Positions 8,238 to 17,900 of a stretch of DNA of 64,000 bases are shown in pieces. Each line of letters starts with the position of its first letter. Positions within the stretch are counted from its first letter, which is position 1. Source of the DNA: Caballeronia sp. SBC1 (lineage in GTDB: Bacteria > Pseudomonadota > Gammaproteobacteria > Burkholderiales > Burkholderiaceae); the NCBI RefSeq assembly GCF_011493005.1, contig NZ_CP049158.1:1488001-1552000 (forward strand), written 5' to 3'. A program made the translations under genes and the position numbers. A model generated the notes under the pieces. The model worked only from the letters and a program-made list of their open reading frames with translations. It was not told the origin of the DNA and did not search any database.

Positions 8238-9203
8238 ATGCGACAGACCAAAATCTCGATTTGCGTGCCAACGTGCAACCGCCCCGAACTGCTGATGGAA
8301 TCGCTTACCTCGTGTCTTGCTCAAACCCACGCGAACATTGAAATAGTCATTGGTGACGATTCCAGCGATACCCGCACGCGTAATCTGATGGATACGACGT
8401 ATTTGCACGAAACGCGCATCTCTTACGTCAAGAATGAACCGCCGCTCGGGCAGGCGGACAATATTGCCAGCCTTTTCGAACGTGCCACCGGCGATAAAAT
8501 CCTCCTGATTCACGATGACGATGCGCTCAAACCCGATTGCATAGAACGCCTGCTGTCCGCTTGGAACCTCTACCCGGATCTGGAAATCGCGTTCGGCGAC
8601 CAATATCAAATGGACGATACCGGCCGTGTCGATATGGACGCGAGCCGTAAGCTCAATACGGATTACCACCGCACGGAAGCGGTGGTCGGCCTGCAAGACA
8701 AACCCGGATGCACTGGCCTGATCCAGATGATGCCGAACAATGGCTGGCTCGCCAATGCGGATCTGGTCAAGAAAATCAGCTACAGGAAGCAATACGGCAT
8801 CGGCTGCGAGTTCGTGTTCGGTGCGCAGATTTGCATCGCAGCGCGGAAGGTTTATTACCTCAAGGAATACGTGTCGTTTTACAGGAAGACCGACGTTTCG
8901 ATGTCCAAGACCACGGCCCGCTCAACCACCGCCGCGGCCGTATTGGCCTACGACTTTCTTAAGTCCCTCAAGCTGGACAGCAGCCTTGAGCCGGCGCGTG
9001 AACTGGCGCTCAAACGGATCGTGCCAATTGTTGTGTCGGTGTATGCGCGCAACCATCAACCCATGCAGGGCCTGAGCATCGCACTCGCACATCTGTACGC
9101 GTACAACTATGGGCTCAGCAAACGGCTCTTCTTCCACCTGATGCTGATCCTCAAGGGATTCGCCAGCACGGGAAGCTACAAAAGCAGCACGCAGAACGGC
9201 TGA
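8238..9203 (+). CDS. Glycosyltransferase family 2
   Basis: A 321-residue GT-A fold enzyme. The start ISICVPTCNRPELLMESLTSCLAQ, the nucleotide-binding GDDSSD at 39-44 and the metal-binding IHDDDA with Asp93-95 are the standard family 2 motifs. The acceptor is unknown. The C-terminal 100 residues are helical and may touch the membrane (LFFHLMLILKGF near the end). The gene stands alone, with no polysaccharide cluster nearby, so it may modify lipopolysaccharide or a surface protein; this is inference. The codon mix looks somewhat less GC-biased than its neighbours (several ATA, TTT and AAA codons), which may hint at transfer. Confidence 0.9.
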   Translation: MRQTKISICVPTCNRPELLMESLTSCLAQTHANIEIVIGDDSSDTRTRNLMDTTYLHETRISYVKNEPPLGQADNIASLFERATGDKILLIHDDDALKPDCIERLLSAWNLYPDLEIAFGDQYQMDDTGRVDMDASRKLNTDYHRTEAVVGLQDKPGCTGLIQMMPNNGWLANADLVKKISYRKQYGIGCEFVFGAQICIAARKVYYLKEYVSFYRKTDVSMSKTTARSTTAAAVLAYDFLKSLKLDSSLEPARELALKRIVPIVVSVYARNHQPMQGLSIALAHLYAYNYGLSKRLFFHLMLILKGFASTGSYKSSTQNG

Positions 9204-9343
9204 AACAGCAGAGCGTTATCCAGGGTTCAAGCTCCGGCTTGTGGCGAGTCCGGGCCTGATTTGTTCGGCTGATCCGGCGCGAGCATCGGCATTAGCTTGG
9301 CGGGCGCCAGACTCATTGCGATTCTCGGCGCCTGCCAGCCGCC

Positions 9344-10555
9344 TCAAGTCCCCTTAAGCCCTGCAAGCGTGTCGCGTTTGATCTTCTTGGCGATCGACCA
9401 CTTGTGTACTTCCGTGGGGCCGTCGTAAATACGAAACGCGCGAATCTCGCGGAACACTTGCTCGACCACCGTATCGCGCGACACGCCGGTGCCGCCCATG
9501 ACCTGCACACAGCGGTCGGCCACGCGGAACAGCGCGTCGGCCACGGCAACCTTTGCCATCGAACTTTCAGATGTGCCTAGCGAACCGCCATCGAGTACGG
9601 CTGCGCACCAGTCGATCATCAGTTCGGCCTGCTGCAGATCGATTACGTTTTCCGAGAGCATGAACCCTACGCCTTCGTGATCAATCAGCAACTTGCCGAA
9701 TGCCCGGCGCGTACAAGCGTAGTGTGTCGCGATCTCATGCGCGCGCGTGGTCGCGCCATGCCAGCGCATGCAATGCGAAAGCCGCGCGGGCGAGAGCCTG
9801 ATCTGCGCATATTTGAATCCTTCGTGCACTTCTCCCAGCACCTGGTTGTCCGGCACGCGCAAACCGTCGATCCGCACGACCGCGTGACCACCGGGCATTG
9901 AACTGTCGATCGTGTCGAGAATTCGTTCAAGGTGAATGGCAGGATGCGGAAGGTCAACGAGAAACATGGTGGCCCTGACCCTGTCGTCCCCGTCTTCGCC
10001 CGTGTTGCTGCGCGCCATCACGATGCCGACTGATGCCCCTTCGGCGCCGGTAATGAAGGCCTTCGTGCCGTCGATAACCCAGTGCTCGCCATCGTGTCTG
10101 GCCGTGGTCTGAAGCATGGAGGGATCGGAGCCCGCGCCGCCATCGGACGCGGGTTCAGTCATGAAAAATGCCGAGCGAGCATCGCCCGCTACGAGTGGCG
10201 CGAGAAACCGTTCTTTTTGCGCCCCAGTGCCGATCTTGCCGATCAGGTACATGTTGCCTTCGTCCGGCGCGGCGGTATTCACCGCAACCGGGCCAAGCGG
10301 CGACAAGCCCGATTGCTTCAGGACGGCTGCAGTTTCGAGCTGCGTGAGGTGATCGCCTCCGGCCAGGATATGCGGCGTGAGAACGCCTGCAGCGCGCGCC
10401 TTGTCGCGCAGTTCACGCACCAGTTCCTCGCTCGGCCCGTGATTGCCGCAACGCGGATCGCGTTCGTATGGAACCACCACTGTCCGCACGAACTCTTCCA
10501 CACGCTTTGCGATTTCGCTCGCACGCTCTGTCTGTACAACATCCATGCTGCTCAT
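9344..10555 (-). CDS. Acyl-CoA dehydrogenase, ACAD10/11-like
   Basis: A 403-residue FAD flavoprotein of the acyl-CoA dehydrogenase family, oxidising an acyl-CoA to the 2-enoyl-CoA and passing electrons to ETF. The mid-protein FAD motif FFMTEPASDGGAGSDPSML and the terminal YDGPTEVHKWSIAKKI resemble the ACAD10/11 and FadE-like branch. ATG 10555 is preceded by AGGAGACC. The catalytic base would lie in the C-terminal helical domain, but I cannot assign it confidently. It stands alone, convergent with the glycosyltransferase gene and divergent from the acyltransferase. Chain-length preference is unknown. Confidence 0.92.
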   Translation of the reverse strand: MSSMDVVQTERASEIAKRVEEFVRTVVVPYERDPRCGNHGPSEELVRELRDKARAAGVLTPHILAGGDHLTQLETAAVLKQSGLSPLGPVAVNTAAPDEGNMYLIGKIGTGAQKERFLAPLVAGDARSAFFMTEPASDGGAGSDPSMLQTTARHDGEHWVIDGTKAFITGAEGASVGIVMARSNTGEDGDDRVRATMFLVDLPHPAIHLERILDTIDSSMPGGHAVVRIDGLRVPDNQVLGEVHEGFKYAQIRLSPARLSHCMRWHGATTRAHEIATHYACTRRAFGKLLIDHEGVGFMLSENVIDLQQAELMIDWCAAVLDGGSLGTSESSMAKVAVADALFRVADRCVQVMGGTGVSRDTVVEQVFREIRAFRIYDGPTEVHKWSIAKKIKRDTLAGLKGT

Positions 10556-10898
10556 GCGGGTCTCCTTTTTTAGCGCCACGCAACGCGCGGGCACCGTCTT
10601 CAGGTTGATCGGTCAAATGGCGTCGACACCACGACATTGCCGGTCGCCGTAATAATAGCGATAGATAGAGATACACCTGACAGCCTAATAACGCACCGGC
10701 TGCATCAGGCGGATTGTCTGAGAACAATCATAGCCTTGTTCGCGTGCTCGTTCGCCATGCACGATGATCGCGTTGAATGCCGCCAAAGTAACGCCATAGT
10801 CCGCCAATTGCGCTTTGTGAGCGCTCCCGGACATTGATCCCACCCACGCGGTGATAACCTGCCAAAGCGCTAAAACGGCGGGAAAACGGGAGCACACA
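10556..10898. other. Divergent intergenic region, no gene seen
   Basis: This gap between two divergent genes must hold both promoters. An AT-rich patch with ATAATAGCGATAGATAG lies near 10650-10670. No palindrome, RNA gene or credible small frame was recognised. Confidence 0.35.
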
Positions 10899-12077
10899 GT
10901 GCCTGTTCCGATAAACCAGTCTGGCGATTCTCTACCTGCGTTGACCAGCGTACGCTTTCTTGCGGCAATCACGGTAGTTGTTTCGCATTACTCAGAACTT
11001 GGTCTACTGCCTCTCCCGCCGCAGATCTTCGATTTCGTCGATGGAGGCCGTCCCGCCGTTTCCCTGTTCTTCGTGCTGTCCGGATTTATCCTCACCTTCA
11101 CCTACCGCGATCAACTGCCGGTCAAAGGCCCTCGGCCCTTCTATCAGGCGCGGTTTGCACGTATCTATCCAGGCATATTGCTCGGCCTCGCATTCTGTGT
11201 GCCAACCACGCTGTACCTGCTGAACGGCAACGATCCGTCATTGCTCACGCGGTGGTATGCGCTCAAGAATCACGTGGTCCTGTCGCTGGGCGTGAGTCTG
11301 GTCTGCCAGTTGTTGTTGCTGAATGCATGGTTTCCGTTTGCTGCCGTGAACCAGCCCTGGAACGGACCATCCGATAGCGTTTCGTGCGAAGCGTTTTTCT
11401 ATCTGATGTTTCCACTCATGCTGCGAAAAATGATGTCCATGCGTTTGGCGCGGCTTACCTTCGCTTGCATCGCCTTCTTCCTGATGCAGGGACTCTGGAT
11501 CATGTTCCTGCAAACCTTCCTGCCGCTGTCGCGCAGCGGCTTTCTTGTCGTTGGCCTGCCGCTGACCCGCCTGTTCGAATTCGTCATTGGCATCTACGCC
11601 GCCATTTTGTTTCACCAATTGCGCGAACAAGGCATAAGCCGGCACGCGCTGGGCATCAAGCTCGTCAGTATTGCGTTGATCGCCCTGACGGTTCTTGGGC
11701 TCTGGCGCCCGCTTTCTCCTGCGTTCTATCTCGCCTCGCCGTGGTTCGCGGCGTTGATCCTGGGGCTCGCGCTACTCGAACGCCCGGTGATCAACGTCCT
11801 GAATCGGCGGGCATTCATCAGGCTGGGAGAGGCAAGTTATTCGCTGTATTTGATTCACGTGCCGATTGCCTACCTCGCGTATATAGCGGGGTTCAGACAA
11901 TCGAATGGCTGGATCGCGATGGTGTTCGCCGTTGCGGCGAGCCTTGTAATTTTCACGTTTTACGAAGAGCCCCTGCGCAAACACATCCGGTCACGATTCT
12001 CGGGCATTTCAAGGCCGGTCGATAACAAGGACCGACTGAACGCTGCGTTCGCCGTGCCAACATCCAAGGAAAACTAG
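10899..12077 (+). CDS. Acyltransferase family 3 membrane protein (OafA/YrhL type)
   Basis: An integral membrane O-acyltransferase of 392 residues with about ten helices. The N-terminal LTSVRFLAAITVVVSHYSELG holds the conserved Arg and catalytic His of the family, and RPAVSLFFVLSGFILTFTYRD follows. These enzymes acetylate or acylate sugars of lipopolysaccharide, exopolysaccharide or lipids. I chose GTG 10899, with GGGAG six bases upstream; a GTG at 10851 would add 16 residues with no ribosome site. The gene stands alone and the substrate cannot be told. The C-terminus EEPLRKHI is usual for the family. Confidence 0.88.
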   Translation: MPVPINQSGDSLPALTSVRFLAAITVVVSHYSELGLLPLPPQIFDFVDGGRPAVSLFFVLSGFILTFTYRDQLPVKGPRPFYQARFARIYPGILLGLAFCVPTTLYLLNGNDPSLLTRWYALKNHVVLSLGVSLVCQLLLLNAWFPFAAVNQPWNGPSDSVSCEAFFYLMFPLMLRKMMSMRLARLTFACIAFFLMQGLWIMFLQTFLPLSRSGFLVVGLPLTRLFEFVIGIYAAILFHQLREQGISRHALGIKLVSIALIALTVLGLWRPLSPAFYLASPWFAALILGLALLERPVINVLNRRAFIRLGEASYSLYLIHVPIAYLAYIAGFRQSNGWIAMVFAVAASLVIFTFYEEPLRKHIRSRFSGISRPVDNKDRLNAAFAVPTSKEN

Positions 12078-12277
12078 GCGGGGTCCTGCGTCGGACCGTC
12101 GGCCATTGACGGCATGGCCCTGCCGCTGACCTCATCGCTTTCCCTTATGCAATTAATGACACGCTAGCACGCTTGCATGAGCGCGGCGTATAGTTTGCGC
12201 TCATGCAGTCCAAGCCAGGATGGCGCGTCTACTCCCGCAGTCCGCGCCCCGGATTCCACTTTCTCAGGAGAGTCGCG

Positions 12278-13528
12278 ATGACGTCGGTGTTGTTTCGCAA
12301 CGGCGCGCTGCTGGACCCGTTGCAGCCAGAACTAATCCCCGGCCACGAGGTGCTGGTCGAAGAGGGCCGAATCAAGGAAGTCTCCGACCGCCCGATCAAA
12401 ACCGCCAGTGCCCGTGTGATCGATTTGAAAGGGAAGACGCTGATGCCTGGCCTGATCGATCTGCACGTGCATGTGATCGCGGTCGAATTCAACCTCCCCC
12501 GCGTGATGACCTTACCCAACGTGCTCGTCACGCTGCGCGCTGTGCCGTTGATGCGCGCGATGCTGCGGCGGGGGTTCACTACCATCCGCGACGCCGGAGG
12601 CGCCGGTTACCCGTTCAAGCAGGCCGTGGAAGCCGGACTGGCCGAAGGCCCGCGCATGTTCGTCTCCGGCCGTGCGCTGAGCCAGACCGGCGGTCATGGT
12701 GACATGCGCACGCGTGGCGATTACATGCCACCGGACGCGCCTTGCGGATGCTGCGTACGCGTGGGTGCTCTCACACGGGTAGCGGACGGCGTGGACGAGG
12801 TGCGACGCGCCGTTCGCGAAGAACTGCAGATGGGCGCGGACCAGATCAAGATCATGGCGTCCGGCGGGGTGGCCTCGCCGACCGACCCCGTTGGTGCATG
12901 GGGATACTCCGAGGACGAGATCCGCGCGATCGTGGCCGAGGCGCGCGGCCGTCAGACCTACGTGCTGGCTCACGCCTACACGCCCGACGCTATCGAACGC
13001 GCGGTGCGCTGCGGCGTGCGCACGATCGAACACGGCAATCTCATCGACAACGCGACTGCCCGCCTGATCGTGGAACACAATGCCTTCGTGGTTCCCACGC
13101 TCGTGACCTACGAAGCACTCGCCAGCGAGGGCGGCAAATATGGCTTGCCTGAAGCGAGCCTTGCGAAAGTGGCCGACGTCCATGAAGCTGGCCTGAGGTC
13201 TCTCGAGATCATGCAACGCGCGGGCGTGCGCATGGGCTTTGGCACGGATCTGCTGGGTGAATCACAGCGTCTGCAAAGCGATGAATTCAGGCTGCGCGCC
13301 GAGGTTTTATCGCCGGCTGAAGCCATAGCAAGCGCAACGGTGGTAGGCGCCGACGTGCTCGGCATGACCGACAAACTCGGCCGCCTTGTGCCGGGCGCAT
13401 TCGCCGATGTGCTGGTTGTGGACGGCAATCCACTACGATCCATCGATTGCCTGCTCGGTCAGGGCGAACACATTCCGTTCGTGATGAAAGGCGGCCACAT
13501 CCACTTCGACGAACTCGAGCACGCATAA
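12278..13528 (+). CDS. Metal-dependent amidohydrolase (prolidase / imidazolonepropionase-like)
   Basis: A 416-residue TIM-barrel hydrolase. The metal motif LIDLHVHV places His63 and His65, and KIMASGGVASP near 190 probably holds the bridging lysine. LAHAYTPDAIERAVRCGVRTIEHGN gives two further metal histidines, and GFGTDLLGE the catalytic aspartate. Relatives hydrolyse N-acyl or cyclic amides and Xaa-Pro-type dipeptides. ATG 12278 follows CAGGAGA. The permease gene starts 60 bp downstream on the same strand, so the two form an uptake-plus-hydrolysis pair. The substrate is not identifiable from sequence alone. Confidence 0.9.
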   Translation: MTSVLFRNGALLDPLQPELIPGHEVLVEEGRIKEVSDRPIKTASARVIDLKGKTLMPGLIDLHVHVIAVEFNLPRVMTLPNVLVTLRAVPLMRAMLRRGFTTIRDAGGAGYPFKQAVEAGLAEGPRMFVSGRALSQTGGHGDMRTRGDYMPPDAPCGCCVRVGALTRVADGVDEVRRAVREELQMGADQIKIMASGGVASPTDPVGAWGYSEDEIRAIVAEARGRQTYVLAHAYTPDAIERAVRCGVRTIEHGNLIDNATARLIVEHNAFVVPTLVTYEALASEGGKYGLPEASLAKVADVHEAGLRSLEIMQRAGVRMGFGTDLLGESQRLQSDEFRLRAEVLSPAEAIASATVVGADVLGMTDKLGRLVPGAFADVLVVDGNPLRSIDCLLGQGEHIPFVMKGGHIHFDELEHA

Positions 13529-13588
13529 CTCAAGCACACCTGCCCCCAAGCCGAATCCGTTCATTCCTGTCAGCGAGGCGCGTTACCC

Positions 13589-14968
13589 ATGTCGACGATT
13601 TCCGCCCGTATCGAACGCATGCCGTTTTCATCCTTTCATCGACGGCTACTGCTGATGGGCGGTCTCGGCTACACCTTCGACGCCATGGATGCCGCCGTGC
13701 TCGCGTTCCTGTTGCCAGTGCTGCGCACGCAGTGGTCGCTCAGCAGCGTGCAGACCGGCGTGCTCGGCAGCGGAACGTTCATCGGCTATTTCCTCGGGGC
13801 GATGCTGGCAGGCATTCTCGGCGATCTGATCGGACGACGGCGCGTCATGATGTATGCGCTCGTGATCTATTGCGTCGCATCGCTGGCCAGCGCGACTGCC
13901 CACGACTGGCCGTTCTTTCTCGCGACGCGCATTGTTGCCGGACTCGGCACGGGCGCCGAAAGCGCGATCGTTGCACCGTTCTTGTCAGAGTTCGTCGCGC
14001 GGCGCTATCGCGGTGCATTCACGGGCAGTCTCGCCGGCTTCTTCTCGTTCGGCTTCGTGGCGGCTGCGCTGCTTGGTTATTTCGTGATCCCGCTTGCGCC
14101 GAACGCGTGGCGCGTGGTGATGGTGATCACCGCCCTGCCGATCGTGATGTTGCTCTGGTGGCGGCGCGCATTGCCCGAATCGCCGCGCTGGCTAGTCGCG
14201 CGCGGACGGCACGCGGAAGCTGAGGCAATCGTTGCGCGGGCGGAGGCCGAGTTGATGGCGGCGGGCGTGAAACTGGAACCCCTGCCGGAAAGTGACCCGG
14301 CTGCCGCAGCGGAGGTTCCTATTGCGGCTGAACGCGCGTCGGTGCTCGCGAATGTGAAGGCGCTCTGGTCGCGCAAGCTCGCGCGCATCACTGGCATGAC
14401 GTGGCTGATGTGGCTTTCGATCACCTTCAGCTACTACGCATTCTTCACGTGGATACCGAGTCTGCTCGTGCAGAACGGCATGACGATCACACGCAGCTTT
14501 TCGTACTCTCTCGTGATCTATATCGCTCAGATACCGGGTTATTTCTCAGGCGCGTGGTTGAACGAGAAGATCGGCCGGCAAGCGACCATTGCGTCGTACA
14601 TGGTGCTGGGAGGTGTCTCGGCATTGGGCCTCGCGCTCACGCGCAGCGACGCGGGCATCATGCTGTCCGGCGTGCTGCTGTCATTCTTCATGAATGGCAC
14701 GTATGCGGGTGTCTACGCGTACACGCCCGAGGTTTTCCCAACCGACGTGCGCGCGACCGGCACGGGTCTGGCTTCATCAATCGGTCGGCTGGGCGCAATC
14801 GCCGCCCCTATCCTGGTTGGGTACGTGTATCCGTTACTGGGCTTTCCAGGCGTGTTTGGGGCAACTACATTCGTGCTGCTGATCGGTGCGGCTGCCGTGG
14901 TGCTGATGGGCGTGCCTACGCGTGGGCGGTCGCTTGAAGACATCGCGGCGCAGCAGTTGCGCAGTTAG
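13589..14968 (+). CDS. MFS permease (sugar / aromatic acid porter type)
   Basis: A 459-residue, 12-helix permease. The loop GDLIGRRRVMMYAL after helix 2 and ALPESPRWLVARGR after helix 6 are MFS signatures of the sugar-porter, MHS and AAHS branches. DAMDAAVLAFLLPV in helix 1 resembles aromatic acid:proton symporters. The cytoplasmic loop after helix 6 is long (about residues 195-260). It probably brings in the substrate, or exports a product, of the amidohydrolase encoded just upstream. Confidence 0.9.
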   Translation: MSTISARIERMPFSSFHRRLLLMGGLGYTFDAMDAAVLAFLLPVLRTQWSLSSVQTGVLGSGTFIGYFLGAMLAGILGDLIGRRRVMMYALVIYCVASLASATAHDWPFFLATRIVAGLGTGAESAIVAPFLSEFVARRYRGAFTGSLAGFFSFGFVAAALLGYFVIPLAPNAWRVVMVITALPIVMLLWWRRALPESPRWLVARGRHAEAEAIVARAEAELMAAGVKLEPLPESDPAAAAEVPIAAERASVLANVKALWSRKLARITGMTWLMWLSITFSYYAFFTWIPSLLVQNGMTITRSFSYSLVIYIAQIPGYFSGAWLNEKIGRQATIASYMVLGGVSALGLALTRSDAGIMLSGVLLSFFMNGTYAGVYAYTPEVFPTDVRATGTGLASSIGRLGAIAAPILVGYVYPLLGFPGVFGATTFVLLIGAAAVVLMGVPTRGRSLEDIAAQQLRS

Positions 14969-14992
14969 CAAAATCGCGGGCTCACGCGGAAC

Positions 14993-17900
14993 TCAATACA
15001 CGTCCCGCACATAACGCTTGTCCCTGACCATGCCGCTGACGTATTCCCTGGCCTTGTCGTCGCTCATGCCCGCGTGCTGAGCGACGACAGACTTGAGCGC
15101 CACGTCAACGTCCTTGGCCATGCGGGCCGCGTCGCCGCAGACGTAGAAATGCGCGCCCGCTTCAAGCCATGACCACAGTTCCGCGCCATGCTCACGCATA
15201 CGATCCTGCACATAGATCTTGTCGGCCTGATCCCGCGAGAACGCGAGATCGAGACGGTTCAGCAGACCCTTGCGGCGCATCTCATCGAGCTCATCGCCGT
15301 AGTAGTAATCCGTGGCGGCATGCTGCTCGCCAAAGAACAACCAGTTGCGCCCCGTGTCGCCGCGTGCGAGGCGTTCATGCAAGAAGCCTCTGAACGGCGC
15401 CACGCCAGTGCCGGGACCGACCATGATCATGGGTGCATCGCCGCTATGGGGAAGACGGAAATGTGCCGATTTCTGGACGAACACCGGCACGGTGGCATTG
15501 CCCGCACGATCGGCCAGGAAAGTCGAGGACACGCCCTTGCGCTGACGCCGCCCGTTGTTATACCGGACCGCCGAAACCGTCAGGTGTATCTCGTCAGGGT
15601 GCGCCCTGGGACTCGATGCAATCGAATAAAGGCGCGGCTGCATGCGCTTGAGCATGCCGACCAGTTCCGTGGCTGAAAGCTCGACCGGGAATTCATGCAG
15701 CACGTCAGCCAGTTGCTGACCCCATAGCCATTTCTTCAAGTCCGCCTTGTTGTCCTCGTGGAGCAGTCTGCTTAACGTACCGCTTGCACCATTCGCACCC
15801 TCTGCACCGTTGCGTGTCCGGGCTGCGATGAACGCCAGCGCGTCGTGATTCGGGCGTGCGATTTCATAGTGCTTGCCTAGCGCGTCGGCCAGCCGCATCT
15901 CACCCGCGCCCGGCACATTGACAGCGGCATTGGCGCTAAGACCACTCAGGTCGATGAGCTCGTCGACCAGTTCGGGGCAGTTTCTGGGCCACACCCCGAG
16001 CGCATCGCCAACCTCATAATCAAGACCCGAGTCAGCGGTATCCAGCGAGAAATAACGCGTGTCCTTCGCCGCGCCATGCTTGTTGAGCCGCAGATTTTTC
16101 ACCAGCCGCGACGCCGCCGGGTGGGTCTTCGAGGGCGCGGTGCCGGGCAGCACCGCCGGAATCATGCCGTCGGCCGGGACTGCATACAGCGCCGCATCTT
16201 CTTCCTTGATACGTGCGACGATCCGCTCGAGCCAAGCATCGGCCGCGGGCTGGTACTCGGCATCGCAGTCAACCCGCTCCAGCAAACGTATCGCTCCGCG
16301 TTCCAGAAAACGGGTATCGAGCTTGCGGCCGTGACCGCAAAACGCGTCGTAGTTTCGATCGCCAAAAGCCAGCACGGCATAACGCACGCCATCCAGGCGC
16401 GGGGCGGTATCGGCACTGACCGCGGTCCAGAAACTCTCGCCGTTATCGGGGGCATCGCCGTCGCCGAACGTGCTCGTCATCAGCAGAACGTACTGCGCTT
16501 TTTGCAGGTCGGAAACCGCATAGTCGGCCATGCACGTGGTCCGTATTTCGAAGCCGGACTCCATCAACTGGGTCGCGTATCGCTCGGTCAACGATTCGAT
16601 ATTCCCCGTCTGAGAAGCCCACAACAACACGACCTTTGGCCGCGTCCGAGCAATGCGCACAGAGGACTCGGCGTGTATTGCCGCAACCGACGAGGCCAAC
16701 GTTGGCGCGCCCGTTTCCGCGCGGCTGAACAGCCCCGCGAGGACGCCATCAAGCCAAAGCCGCGTAGCAGGGGCCATGGGCGCACCCAGTGGCAGTGTAG
16801 GTACGCCACCCGTTGCCCCGCCTTCAGTCGAGCGCAGGCCGCTCATGAAGCCATCGACGTAGGTGCGTTCGGTCTGGCTAAGTTCAGGCGCCGGCGTTTT
16901 CGGAATACCGAGCAGCGTAGCAAGGGCATCAATTCGGGACATGTCCAGTTCCTGGTTCGGACGGGCGTGATCGGCAACAACGGAGTCGACGTGTTCCGAG
17001 CGGGCGGCATCGTTACGCGTCTCAGGATTCGCCGTGTCAGCTTTAGGCGCTACGCGGCTGAGCGCAACGGCGCAGAACTTGAATTCAGGCTGTTGCGATA
17101 TGGGGTCGATCGCGTCATTCGTCACGGCGTTGATGCAGAGTTCTTCGCCAAAGACGTCGTTCCAATGCATGGGGGCAAAACAATTGCCGGCACGAACGCG
17201 ATCGGTTATGACCGCAGGTAACACGGCGCGGCCACGGCGCGAACGAATCTCGACCGCATCCTTCGCCTTGATATCCAACGCCGCAGCATCTTCGGGATGA
17301 ATTTCCACGAATGGAGCAGGGTTCAGCTTGTTCAGCATGGGCACCTTGCCGGTCTTGGTCATGGTGTGCCACTGATGCTGCAACCGTCCCGTATTCAGCA
17401 CAATAGGCCGTTCACTGTCAGGCATTTCCGCAGGTGCCACATGCGGGCGAGCGAAGAAAACAGCCTTGCCGGTTGACGTAGGAAAGGCGACACGCGGGCG
17501 GCTGCCATCCGACATTTGCCTGAGCGTCTGGCTCACGCCGTCGTTGATATAACGCACCGGATTGCGATCGGCCGCAACGTCCGGCGCGCAGGGCCATTGC
17601 AATGGCGTCTCGCGCAGGCGCTCATGGCTCGCGCCGCGCAAATCGTAGCCAGTCTTGAGATTCGACGTCCGGGTGATCTCCGCGAATACCTCCTCCGCCG
17701 ATGCATAGCTGAACGCATCGGCAAAACCCATTTCACATGCCACGCGCGCAATGATTTGCCAGTCCGGCAACGCGGCGCCCGGCGGCTCGATTGCCTTTTG
17801 CGTGAGCGTCATGTTGCGCTCGGAGTTGATCATCACGCCTTCGGCCTCGGCCCACAACGCACCTGGCAGAAGGATATCGGCGTAGCGATTGGTTTCGGTA

